Position numbers and translations under genes: made by a program
Notes under the pieces: model-generated
What the model saw: only the letters and a program-made list of their open reading frames with translations
What the model was told of the DNA's origin: nothing
Database searches by the model: none
Shown here: piece by piece, positions 19,501 through 23,678 of the stretch
Layout: each line of letters starts with the position of its first letter
Position numbering within the stretch: position 1 is the first letter of the stretch
DNA from: a virus
DNA length: 28,098 bases
Virus record (IMG/VR): IMGVR_UViG_3300010296_000056
Coordinates: 1-28,098 of that record
Reading direction: 5' to 3' (one strand)

Positions 19501-20940
19501 GGAGATATTTTAAAAGTTTATATAAATGCGTGGGATGACAGCACTGATTCAGGAGGAGACTACAAATTTGGGTATTATGAAGATGAAATTTTTGTAGAAA
19601 CTCCTGATACTGTAACTATAAATTTCGATTTGAATATTAGCGATAAAGTTAAAATTTATCAATTTAGTAATCATAATACACAAGACATCGATTGGCAAAG
19701 TTTTGATGTAACAGAAAGAACAAGATTAAGTCCTGGAGTTAATCAAATATCTGCAATTAGGAGGGTCACAAGTACATTTGTTTTAGAATTAGATTTTGAA
19801 CTCAACACAAATCTTTATTATGCTGTTTATAGAAATGGTACAAGAATAGATGATAAAGAATATGGTACATCTAATGCTACAAATCCAAATGCAGAAATTC
19901 AAACTCCGAAAGGCAATGCTACATATAGATTAAATCTAATTGACTATGGTATACAGGCAAATGAAGGAGATGTGTTTAAGATAGTTGAATTAGGAAGTAG
20001 TATTACTCTAGATGCAGGAACAGCAGATTGGTATGAACTTAGACAGTTAAGAAATGGTATTATACCGCTAAACAAAACTGCAATTGATGATCAATTTGTC
20101 TGGGTTGCAAAAAATGGAGTATTGTTGGATCCTAGCGTAGATTATTATGTTATGCAAGATAGGATGCATGTAAGATTAAATAATCCTTTACAAGAAAATG
20201 ATAATATTCAAGTAGTTCATTTTAGCAATAGTTTACAAAAAAATAAATTTGGGTGGATTCAGTTTAATGATATTTTAAATAAAACACATTATCTTTCATT
20301 AGATGGCAAGGAAAATATAAAATTAGCTAAAGATTTGTATTGGTATGATAAAATAATTGAGGTAGTTGACGGCAGTGTCTTACCTCAGCCTGAAACAAAT
20401 AGTAAATATCCTGGTGTGGTGTTGATACAAGGAGAAAGGATCGAGTTCCGTTTGAGAAACGGTAATATTTTAAGCCAATTAAAAAGAGGAACATTAGGAA
20501 CTGGAGTAAAGGATGTGTATCCCGCTGGTTTAGAAATTTATAATCAAAGTGTAAATATGGTTTTACCTTACAAGGACGAAACGCTTATTACTAGTTTTAT
20601 AAGCGATGGGCAAACAAAAGATTTTCATTTGGATTTTGTAGCTAACAGTATAAATGAATTTGAAGTATTCGTAGCCGGTAGAAGGTTAAGAAAAACAGAA
20701 ATACTGCAATATAACATAGAATTAGGACCAAAATCGCCTAATGCAGATGTTATATTACCTCCAGAATTTGCATTAGATAACAATATGTTAAATTTGTTAG
20801 AAATACCTCAAATAAATCAAAAGATAATGGTTGTGAGAAAAATAGGTAAATTATGGACTGACCCAGGTGTAAGATTAAGTGATAGTGATAATAATATATC
20901 TAAAAAAATACAATCTGTGCAGGCAGACTTGCCAAGATAA
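4582..20940 (+). CDS. Giant modular virion (baseplate) protein in the gp7 position
   Basis: 5,452 residues in one open frame. ATG at 4582 follows AAAGGA, 15 bases after the gp6 stop. T4 has gp7 (1,032 residues) here, so a wedge-scaffold role is inferred from position. Marine T4-like phages carry large structural proteins here with the same blocks, as I recall: HLPKYFRTEYNQKFLSTTLD and YYAWNPHIDWDKFVNFRNYY (N-terminus); DTDRPHTHPWEMLGF near 1222; GDGGPVETAWKRTSEYPFSL near 1320; YQGYIQEKGTKNALTKLFDV near 1888; VPDPSVSVKYRYGVLDNPRQ near 3688; LKRGTLGTGVKDVYPAG and a RKIGKLWTDPG end. Added modules are a cupredoxin-like domain (about 182-298), CBM5/12-like modules near 1527, 1784, 2354 and 3098, FG-GAP-like blades between about 2203 and 3345, GxGY repeats near 3794-3840 and 4154-4200, and beta-sandwich-like repeats after about 4560. 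Cysteines are very few (about six). No signal peptide or membrane segment is seen. 'Virion structural protein' is strong; 'gp7 equivalent' is moderate. Confidence 0.85.
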   Translation: MAFTNDQTEPSLPADSSQPRKSVNHLPKYFRTEYNQKFLSTTLDQMIQPGKVEQLNGFYGRRTARAFDYNKDIYVKDITQERQDYQLEPVIVQKDELNNLNYYADYVDFINSLKIKNGSVVDHNVINGQEYYAWNPHIDWDKFVNFRNYYWLPNGPITLTVVGQEKEIESEYTVRIQDNADNFTYIFTPDGVTNNPNITLYRGQTYVFDIDTANYPIAFVTRKTFTPGKEYNEPTENTSLIYTNGLVKKDENGLITDEPFLSKGIIEFTIPDNAPDVLYYISKDDPNLSGTIKIYDIIENTAINVEKEVIGKKNYKTSSGWKFSNGMKVEFAGNVFPAIYGEGEWYVEGVGTAIKLINTKDLELNSLFVEDIEVEFDNKGFDDMPFDEALGYPVKKDYIVINKASNDGNLWSKYNRWFHIDVIEKSLEINQQIPSVDQSLRANRPIIEFEPNIKLHQFGTQTKQNVNLVDTITKDVFSTIEGSIGYNIDGIDLTEGMRILFLNDNDIFVKNKIFKVFFVNIKNNIQITLKEETDAVPLLNENVLITQGNQNKGKYFYYDGETWHKGQEKYSLNQSPLFDMYDEEDVWLKDLLKYQYSQFIGNRIFSYAVGQGNNDSVLGFPLKYQNIENSGDIVFNFDLLNSEFSYYDNNSVKIYKTDIAFLRKYYDKDNYELINGWEKANTFSQQDVILQLLSTNDNMYALDMYESIDLNDFRIKVFVDNRLQVENVDYQLITNDNNDYFLTFIKQLPLNSNIVFKTRSSKPKTASGFYEIPASLEKNPSNDNLYQFTLGEVNDHVGSIVEELTTFTGNFPGIGNLRDLGNLSSYGKKFLKHSALYNLYSYHILDKQANVMDAISFAQKEYSKFKRLFLQTISTIGFQGETQQTFEKVLEEIVKGKSKDLPYYFSDMIPYTGKKINSNLIVDVDQQFFPLSSDFNLDTPSNRAVLVYKNEILLLYGVDYDFSNPGFVRVFGNKEVNDVIDVYEFENTFGSFVPQTPTKLGLFPKYAPRIYIDDSVVSKQADSSSGPFKIYGYTKKEGLGWYYPIFTDYAAAKEYDKNNSGNGEVSLVKFDDVPTVFYMPMSSKIISMNDTEKFDSWHQDTVIIQGHDGSKISAFKDYRDTLILELETRIYNNIKVNYDSDLFDLHKILPSFYRKNLIKKENLYNAMLNDFVNWTKLINIEYSPHLYFDLTNPYTYNYASSFLENGQRSPGWWRAIYEYVYDTDRPHTHPWEMLGFTGKPDWWDAEYGVGPYTNNNLPLWQDLENGIIRKPFFKIDARFSRPGLSKIIPVDQNGKLLNPAFANVIKQYNRQEMQENFKFGDGGPVETAWKRTSEYPFSLLKASILLQPAYVFSGSFDRIQQKRNIAGQIIYNVSKNHIQLSSLQFPDEVSNMFASGLINYIVEYQNKHFLNRFNEYVNIVKNLKNQLGFKVGGFTDKSKFKLILDSRSPLNKGNVFVPDENYDVYLNTSFPINEFVYSGVMIQKESNGFVIKGYDENFSKFPYYKPYTKSSNATFNVGGISETFVTWDSGKTYAKDTIVKVDTVYYRTKITHVSGDYFDTSRFTKLPRLPINGGAEAKYRHIYDGFLSYLEYGTLLTGVQDVVDFLFGYGHYLETVGFKFEKFLENTTEISDWVYSIKQFLFWTTQNWGEGSIITLSPAADEVKFQNDYAVVGNTLESSIGFSVLKADGTVIPKENCKFFRDTDNSFSVKVVNYTGGIYFIKIPLVTKEHIVLIDNTTIFNDIIYDPTPGYRQERIKVAGYRTANWNGSLNIPGFFYDTATVKNWTVYTDYNAGDVVKFKEFYYTAKQKIFGSDKFEFNRWKRLAEPPQAKLYSNFDYKIEQFKDFYDLDSDNLDTNQQKIAQHLIGYQKRKYLENIINSDVSQYKFYQGYIQEKGTKNALTKLFDVLASSSKDSLEFYEEWGVRVGHYGGTEIFDEFDYILKENDFNLKPQPVVLTNTTSNNIDYINRIKKYETYNFPPNYDHNPFPVLDKEKIDYKTSGYVFSDDVHHVKIDYLDLLQEDITLYNLNDIIWIGNTIKNDWSVYQVSKYKRSIVQVIEGEVYTELHLDGMSDDLNVDDIIGIYEINSIELGISTVFETSKLTGFFVIKQIDKSVISIDVPVELKSAINYDKLQICKGIIVNLQSLRVNALDSLASFSIKNPQLTRLWLDDDGQGNWKVLEKGSNFVEKHVISNPIIDFNTNFGVSVATNSKNTVMIVGAPNDGDGKVYLYKRDSYASNWKFLDVFEPDAPTKEEVIVLPINGQTIFEIETNLVQHIKQIYVNSLKVNSTEYTLNLNANQVVFANVIPKDSQVIFDFNSHTIPYRFGSSIDIAEDGNFLIIGAPDASNVLTRYKGDFDNNTAYNAGSIVKYNDLYWEASVDISPGTSAYTFESFFSVSNFLAENNLDTENSPTISILLTGNYPFTYQQGEDPIITDHFLVRLKQEMYDGIAKNDEIILKWNKLTNANQTQIDLTATEPFEGNLTFVNDDTLLWSDVISRRHTVQEKVDLIVQIDNALFTPQVGDTVTSTTGIGTIVYIYRETPTSNNFLIYINDVRGYFETLSYLEIDTILLGDYQTVTPADSMDSYFGGYAMISVDEYYLYLTNSDAAKGLVITETITDSSDSDLYFYNILDYPNNSLITILSYKGTEIIGSGTYADIDSELRYIGIRAPQELSNTLNVGDGFSFYYNQLKKTVTFLKVRNTRFTFPPVVEKGEIITQKNTKAYATVFSSEVLEDPDSVIAGSFILQVQFLSQNENGPVFDFINELVGSVSGELFCRPIANPVEDIYTSIQEIGIQEPDQLNVNDNSKIVWNIWDGFIDYNENRFSEEGLPYQPYPKYYEDGTGFFLTDAGRSGQIIREKGTTNTAEVVYLQRLNPTTVRVFVDNLQGEWGTGTQIEMLAITSNIPTDPWNRPNIYSVNREIGTLISQSLSSNEIGKLVILENSYNISVAFDSSGLPFRELKDQEYWIYKNETVDGIDQLPEIPNNLSRVWNETYNIPIDNANGTPSVLAKEGAVYVYAKVGAQYLLQNTSTSINKKNNHRYGSKVQLTKSNDFYTGYILALDGDFDFDNPGKIYFIGYGEYDGRTYNWDSTKNKNYRGEFNELLTYFKGDIVYVDKIFYEAKTNLLPNLFNVVFWTPIEELIDFVGYIPNDLNLPVTFDGVDISTIPMTGIYDYATNFAVSKDGEVLAVFVKYDIANPNVVAIYRRYENTFTWSQNINAQTPASAFGESLELNEDGTLLFIGAPKDDSFNNDGGVVYIYKLDNLAFNLYQIINSPYSHTLEMFGHNVKVSNNILAVTSLNGDRVKETTFDDNNTIFDNNFTKISYTVVDTGVIHFYSYILDKFVYSHNISYEDGFNKIYQIGDSFILNNNSLFLGVNDSLSGQSIGNVIQFDKGIDNLYNVLREIKYPVDVSKIKKITLYDKRKNKVITNLDFIDPLQNKIPGPAEQNITYKLLYDPAVYNVGNINIDQTMAWNKDQVGQLWWDLTNVKYYYPYLGDVEYSSNYWAKLFPTHTIDIYEWVQSDVLPEVWDELTGTVDGIAVGITGTTKYGNSSYSTARVYDTVVGTFFNQYFFWVKNKTSIPQLDNRSLSAAQVSNLIRDPIGQDYSFIGFISENEFACYNLEKYLNDDNVIISFQVYNKAKIKDINQHLQYKLITENYASSLPNEQIEQKWIDSLVGYDLYGRSVPDPSVSVKYRYGVLDNPRQGMFKNRQEALKQYIEYINLKLKSILIKDNKNLSNLYSADEYPTETSNFYDIAVDSRSDLDTIGIAKAEQAEISLKIVNGIVIDFTILQSGRGYLVKPTYVVIGKGEGLEIDYDLNSLGGITNFRIINGGVNYNDSAYIIIRKFTALVKTDESILGKWALYERNYKDKDWIRIQSQGYNTSLYWNFIDWYAADFSANTRINYAIDYAYELTSLTDNINDIIKISNIGDGTWLLLRKINNLDDVDYTVNYETIGRQNGTIQFSNILYDPNVAFINFDLISYDTNFYDSIPSLEIREIAKAIKNDIFIDDLAIEYNKLFFTTLRYVLSEQPQVDWLFKSNFLKIVHNVGELKQEINFKNDNLESYEDYVNEVKPYKVKIREFISSYEKVDDIFGKIEDFDLPPKYSTVENKIVPWPITAFSDGLYNEEIIKSNPYKSWLDNCTYEVVAIEIHDGGSGYSIPPVLRFEGGGGNGCIAKARIGDNGSLVMVDIINSGSGYFSAPKLIIDGSIGETGRHARASVILGNGLPRSIFTNIKFDRNSKKFEILALETSENFIGTGSKYIFDLLWPLSLNSKNISVIVNGNKLLRNEYTYRNILDKSKSSNYFGQIIFTYPVANYSNIQINYLKDSSLLKAQDRINLLYTASQGQYGNDLALLMDGVDYGGVEVKSFEFGTYSGWDTSGYLANTYDTYDENYNDTFYRIPVHLLDIDVIDYKVHVNFINIANAVNAIVKGDSTAILKYQRFIEIFSVDQLGNALDNYLDGSSILNILDELVEVIDEDGNINLVSALTFKSADQFQKYAIGTADNLTAITNIELQIIPKLVTLSLVDVNQLLVEGILEDLIVKFVNPLENNISYNVYYNNVRIDDPNYIDDLTPVGNPNATMTTIIGDGITQSVNVKNLNISPNTDDIIIIRSAYSDGSFLPTDLDYDTLLLGGNIDYSNAKGIDAADIIVDGDNFVTPLNSKGPEELVPGLIKDSVSITVYERPTAGTSNIVSRNYIGDGNTTLFSIDFSPITEFTVFVKVNRELKKVNEDYTVDFRNQNILFITAPPAYSKINITTLDYSGSNILDVDTITIEESLGTFIVNARWEENLSSQVSVNGQSLPYELVKADTEFYDSSNNILIKFANPLPVGSVLQYLILSGEEQSYSTVYVDEFIADGSTNTFTLAQAPFRQRPLEWHTMVIVNDKLLNPGYAETFITTDSLEYKLKLYQVPVASVSSKNIRVFLNGSELELLTQWTFLAADSYDLLLDADEQFGSTVIIKRGVSQPGDILKVYINAWDDSTDSGGDYKFGYYEDEIFVETPDTVTINFDLNISDKVKIYQFSNHNTQDIDWQSFDVTERTRLSPGVNQISAIRRVTSTFVLELDFELNTNLYYAVYRNGTRIDDKEYGTSNATNPNAEIQTPKGNATYRLNLIDYGIQANEGDVFKIVELGSSITLDAGTADWYELRQLRNGIIPLNKTAIDDQFVWVAKNGVLLDPSVDYYVMQDRMHVRLNNPLQENDNIQVVHFSNSLQKNKFGWIQFNDILNKTHYLSLDGKENIKLAKDLYWYDKIIEVVDGSVLPQPETNSKYPGVVLIQGERIEFRLRNGNILSQLKRGTLGTGVKDVYPAGLEIYNQSVNMVLPYKDETLITSFISDGQTKDFHLDFVANSINEFEVFVAGRRLRKTEILQYNIELGPKSPNADVILPPEFALDNNMLNLLEIPQINQKIMVVRKIGKLWTDPGVRLSDSDNNISKKIQSVQADLPR
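5125..5475 (+). other. Cupredoxin-like domain inside the giant protein
   Basis: Residues about 182-298 read as a marine cupredoxin-like domain: NPNITLYRGQTYVFDIDTAN, then IIEFTIPDNAPDVLYYISKD, then NLSGTIKIYD. Comparable domains usually carry a His after the first strand pair and a Cys/His/Met cluster in the YYxCxxHxxMxG region. Here those positions read NYP and YYISKDDPNLSG, so the copper ligands appear to be absent. A structural rather than redox role is inferred. Confidence 0.6.
9160..9290 (+). repeat. CBM5/12-like module 1 in the giant protein
   Basis: From about residue 1527: WDSGKTYAKDTIVKVDTVYY, then a later RFTKLP. This follows the W-x-Y-x-x-G/D-x-V-x-x-x-x-x-x-Y pattern of small chitin/cellulose-binding modules. 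Three further copies occur in the same protein. Sugar binding is inferred from the pattern only. Confidence 0.5.
9931..10060 (+). repeat. CBM5/12-like module 2 in the giant protein
   Basis: From about residue 1784: NWTVYTDYNAGDVVKFKEFY, then YTAKQKIF and RWKRL. Same pattern as the module near residue 1527, here with the most canonical closing Trp and Leu. Confidence 0.55.
11641..11775 (+). repeat. CBM5/12-like module 3 in the giant protein
   Basis: From about residue 2354: KGDFDNNTAYNAGSIVKYND, then LYWEASVDISPGT. It sits directly after a propeller-like strand (FLIIGAPDASN), so it looks inserted between propeller blades. Confidence 0.5.
13873..14010 (+). repeat. CBM5/12-like module 4 in the giant protein
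   Basis: From about residue 3098: YRGEFNELLTYFKGDIVYVD, then KIFYEAKT and VVFWTPI. It is again flanked by propeller-like segments, KIYFIGYGEYDG before and FAVSKDGEVLAVF after. Confidence 0.5.
15961..17215 (+). repeat. Two pairs of GxGY beta repeats in the giant protein
   Basis: Pair one is ILQSGRGYLVKP near residue 3794 and IINGGVNYNDSAY near 3834. Pair two is IHDGGSGYSIPPVLRFEGG near 4154 and IINSGSGYFSAPKLIIDG near 4194. Members of each pair are about 40 residues apart. The pattern is that of short beta repeats widespread in marine phage structural proteins; no enzymatic motif is seen. Confidence 0.6.
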
Positions 20941-20943
20941 ATA
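20936..20943 (+). promoter_or_regulatory. Possible late promoter box across the stop of the giant gene
   Basis: GATAAATA matches TATAAATA at seven of eight positions and overlaps the TAA stop, as does the exact box at 27316. It lies only 18 bases before the box-to-ATG junction, leaving a very short leader before AGGA at 20951-20954, which weakens the call. Confidence 0.3.
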
Positions 20944-20960
20944 ACTTAGTAGGATAAAAT

Positions 20961-21575
20961 ATGATTGATAAAATTAATGATAAAAGTGGAACATTGATAC
21001 AAGGGCATATAAAAATATTTGACCCTGAGACGCATAAAATTTTTGTTAATAAACGAAATGCTATACATTATGAAAATATGAGCATAGCATTGGCACAGTC
21101 GTTAAGCAATTCAGGTACTGGATTTATTTACTCAATGGGGTTTGGTAACGGTGGGACAAGTGTTGATCCTACAGGTATAATTACATATTTGAGTCCAAAT
21201 AATACAGGAATAAATGCTAGTTTATATAATCAAACTTTTGAAAAGATAGTAGATGATCGCAATGTAAATAATGTTGATCCATTTAGAAATAAAACTGAAG
21301 TAAGGCATGTTAGTGGAACTAATTATACAGATATACTTGTGACATGTTTGTTAGATTATGGAGAGCCTGCGGGACAAGATGCTTTTGACACTGCATTAAG
21401 TACAGAGGATTTGTATGTTTTTGATGAGTTAGGATTAAAAAGTTATGATACAAACCAAGAAACTATGTTACTGACGCATGTTTTATTCCATCCTGTGCAA
21501 AAAAGTTTAAATAGACTAATTCAAATCGATTATACAGTAAGAATACAAAGCCTGTCCGGCGTTCTTGGAGAATAA
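20961..21575 (+). CDS. Conserved virion/baseplate-associated protein of marine T4-like phages
   Basis: 204 residues; ATG at 20961 follows AGGA at 20951-20954. Clear blocks are IQGHIKIFDPETHKIF, NAIHYENMSIALAQSL, FIYSMGFGNGGTSVDPTGII, DPFRNKTEVRHVSGTNYTDI, LVTCLLDYGEP, YVFDELGLKSYD and LTHVLFHPVQKSLNRLIQID. I recall closely similar small proteins in marine T4-like genomes, next to the large gp7-slot gene, annotated only as structural. The high density of family-like motifs suggests a constrained, probably oligomeric, virion part. It is too short for T4 gp8 (334) and I see no gp8 or gp9 signature. The gene lies between the giant protein and the fibre genes, three bases before the next start, so a peripheral baseplate or fibre-attachment role is inferred. 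No catalytic motif, signal peptide or membrane segment is visible. Confidence 0.75.
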   Translation: MIDKINDKSGTLIQGHIKIFDPETHKIFVNKRNAIHYENMSIALAQSLSNSGTGFIYSMGFGNGGTSVDPTGIITYLSPNNTGINASLYNQTFEKIVDDRNVNNVDPFRNKTEVRHVSGTNYTDILVTCLLDYGEPAGQDAFDTALSTEDLYVFDELGLKSYDTNQETMLLTHVLFHPVQKSLNRLIQIDYTVRIQSLSGVLGE

Positions 21576-21578
21576 TAA

Positions 21579-23678
21579 ATGCCTTATCAAATAAATTTTA
21601 CAGATGTAGATAATAAATTAGGTATTGTAATAGAAGATGCTACTATTAATCAAGAAACGTCTTTAAAATTACCAGGAAAAAATACAACTGCGTATGGTAC
21701 TATTATAGCAGAAAATTTTTTACACTTACTAGAAAATTTTGCAGCGACATCTGCTCCGTCTACTCCAGTTGAAGGTCAAATATGGTATGATTCTAACCCT
21801 GACATAGAACAATTAATGGTATATAATGGTGTAAATTGGATACCAGTTAATGGTGTTAATAAATCTATTAATGCTCCGACACTAAAACAAGAAGGAGATT
21901 TATGGATTGACAGAGAAAATTTACAATTATATATGTATACAGATGGAGGTGGTTGGATTCTAATTGGGCCAGAATACAGTGGAGGAGTTATCACTGGTGC
22001 AACTCCTAAGGTTGTATTAGGTATAGATGACAAAACTTATAATATCTTACAAATAGATGTAAATGGTATACCTGCAGCTTGTATATCAAATAAAGAATTT
22101 ACGCCAAAAGCAAGAATTGATGGATTTGTAACTTTAAAACCTGGAATAAATTTAAGCACTGCGGCGTTACCGGGCGAAAGTAAATTAAAATATAACGGCG
22201 TTGCAGAAAAAGCAGAAAGTTTAATTGTTGGAAATGAAGTTATTGGAGCAGGCAACTTTTTAAGAGGAAACGCAGTAAGCTCAACCAGTTTTAAATTAAA
22301 CGTTTTAAATAATGATGGCATTGCTTATGGCAGGAATTCAGAATTAACAATTGGTATAGAAGGATCAATAGGGATAATAAAGCATAATGTGGCAGGATCT
22401 GCTATAGATGTTAAGGTTAAAAATGATGGCATTTTTAAAACTTTGATGCGTTATGACAGTTCGATGAAAGTTGGAATAGGTAAAGATAACCCAGATACAG
22501 AATTAGATGTTAACGGCGATGTAACTATTACAGTTCCGGTAGATGATGCTTCTAAAGGTAAATTTATTGTTACTAGTACACACGATAGCACACAGATAGG
22601 TAACGGATCAATTGTTACTGCTGGAGGAATAGGAATAGCGTTAAATGCATCAATTGGTGGCAATTTATACATGAATACAAGCAATAGTAGTACGATTGTA
22701 GTTGATAAAATTTTACCTGATACAGATGCAGATGATATTCTCGGTACTGAAAGCACTTATATAGGACAACCTAGTTTACGATATGAAGGTATTTATTCAA
22801 AAAGATTCTATGGAGATTTAACTGGAACTGTTACAGGATCTGTAACAGGTAGAGCAGGTTCAGCAAATAAATTAGCTAAAGCGTCTAGTTTTAAATTTAT
22901 AGGCGATGTGGGATTATTAAACAGTACTTCTGTCGAAGAAGGCGTTATAAATTTTACAGGGCAGGGCGAGTTAATTGAATTTGTAACACAAATCAATCGT
23001 GATGTAATAAACTCTAAAGATGAAGTAATAACAACTCAGGTAGATGATGAATTGTTATTGGCCAGGGTTAGAGATGATATTGGTTTGAAAAAAATTACAG
23101 TATCAAATTTATTATCATCCGTTCCTGTTATGCCAATCGGAACAGTTGTTCCATATGCAGGAGATGTTGCTCCCACAGGATGGTTGTTGTGTAACGGGCA
23201 AGAATTCCAAATAGTTGATTACCAAGAATTGTATAGCGTAATAGGTTATACATATAAAGCTGTTGAATCTTGTAAGGTAAACCATTTTGCAGTTCCTGAT
23301 TTGCGAGGTAGAGTTGCTTTAGGTTTGCACAATATGGGCAATTTAGAGCCTGATGAGATTATAACAGATGATCCTAACGCCGCAGAGTTAGGAGGAAAAG
23401 GTGGTGCTGATGAAGTTGTATTACAAGAAAGAAATCTTCCAGATCACAAGCACGACTTATATTACAATGATACACAATTTTATGCAACAGCCCGTAAAGA
23501 GTTTGAAATCATAGACGAGCAAGTAGAAAATTATCATTTCTACGAACAACAAACAGAGTTTACAGGAGTTGCATTAAAAAATACACAAGGTGTTAAAACC
23601 GAAAACATTCTTAGTACTCCGGTGGATATTTTAAATCCATTCTTAACTTTGAATTATATTATATATGCAGGAAATTAA
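21579..23678 (+). CDS. Tail fibre protein with C-terminal phage tail-collar domain
   Basis: 699 residues; ATG at 21579 lies three bases after the previous stop, with GGAG just upstream. Residues about 1-140 are the shared N-terminal module (IVIEDATINQETSLKLPGKN, AENFLHLLENFA, GQIWYD, GDLWID), repeated in the next two genes and probably an attachment domain. The middle has beta-rich fibre motifs: ELDVNGDVTI near 308 and RYEGIYSKRFYGDLTGTVTG further on. Residues about 516-600 form a phage tail-collar domain (PF07484 type): MPIGTVVPYAGDVAPTGWLL, CNGQ, then FAVPDLRGRVALGLHN. A His-x-His (residues 623 and 625, LPDHKHD) recalls the metal-binding HxH motifs of T4 gp12/gp37 tips. The collar domain suggests a gp12-like short-fibre role in host contact, probably as a trimer. 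Which surface molecule is bound cannot be told. Confidence 0.85.
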   Translation: MPYQINFTDVDNKLGIVIEDATINQETSLKLPGKNTTAYGTIIAENFLHLLENFAATSAPSTPVEGQIWYDSNPDIEQLMVYNGVNWIPVNGVNKSINAPTLKQEGDLWIDRENLQLYMYTDGGGWILIGPEYSGGVITGATPKVVLGIDDKTYNILQIDVNGIPAACISNKEFTPKARIDGFVTLKPGINLSTAALPGESKLKYNGVAEKAESLIVGNEVIGAGNFLRGNAVSSTSFKLNVLNNDGIAYGRNSELTIGIEGSIGIIKHNVAGSAIDVKVKNDGIFKTLMRYDSSMKVGIGKDNPDTELDVNGDVTITVPVDDASKGKFIVTSTHDSTQIGNGSIVTAGGIGIALNASIGGNLYMNTSNSSTIVVDKILPDTDADDILGTESTYIGQPSLRYEGIYSKRFYGDLTGTVTGSVTGRAGSANKLAKASSFKFIGDVGLLNSTSVEEGVINFTGQGELIEFVTQINRDVINSKDEVITTQVDDELLLARVRDDIGLKKITVSNLLSSVPVMPIGTVVPYAGDVAPTGWLLCNGQEFQIVDYQELYSVIGYTYKAVESCKVNHFAVPDLRGRVALGLHNMGNLEPDEIITDDPNAAELGGKGGADEVVLQERNLPDHKHDLYYNDTQFYATARKEFEIIDEQVENYHFYEQQTEFTGVALKNTQGVKTENILSTPVDILNPFLTLNYIIYAGN

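Noticed and set aside
20961-21575. Assignment of the 204-residue protein as gp8 or gp9
   Set aside because: It is much shorter than T4 gp8, no gp8 or gp9 motif is visible, and position alone is not enough.
22037-22756. Two minus-strand frames (about 94 and 101 residues) inside the collar-fibre gene
   Set aside because: Antisense shadows of the fibre gene with Pro/Ser/Leu-rich composition and no independent support.
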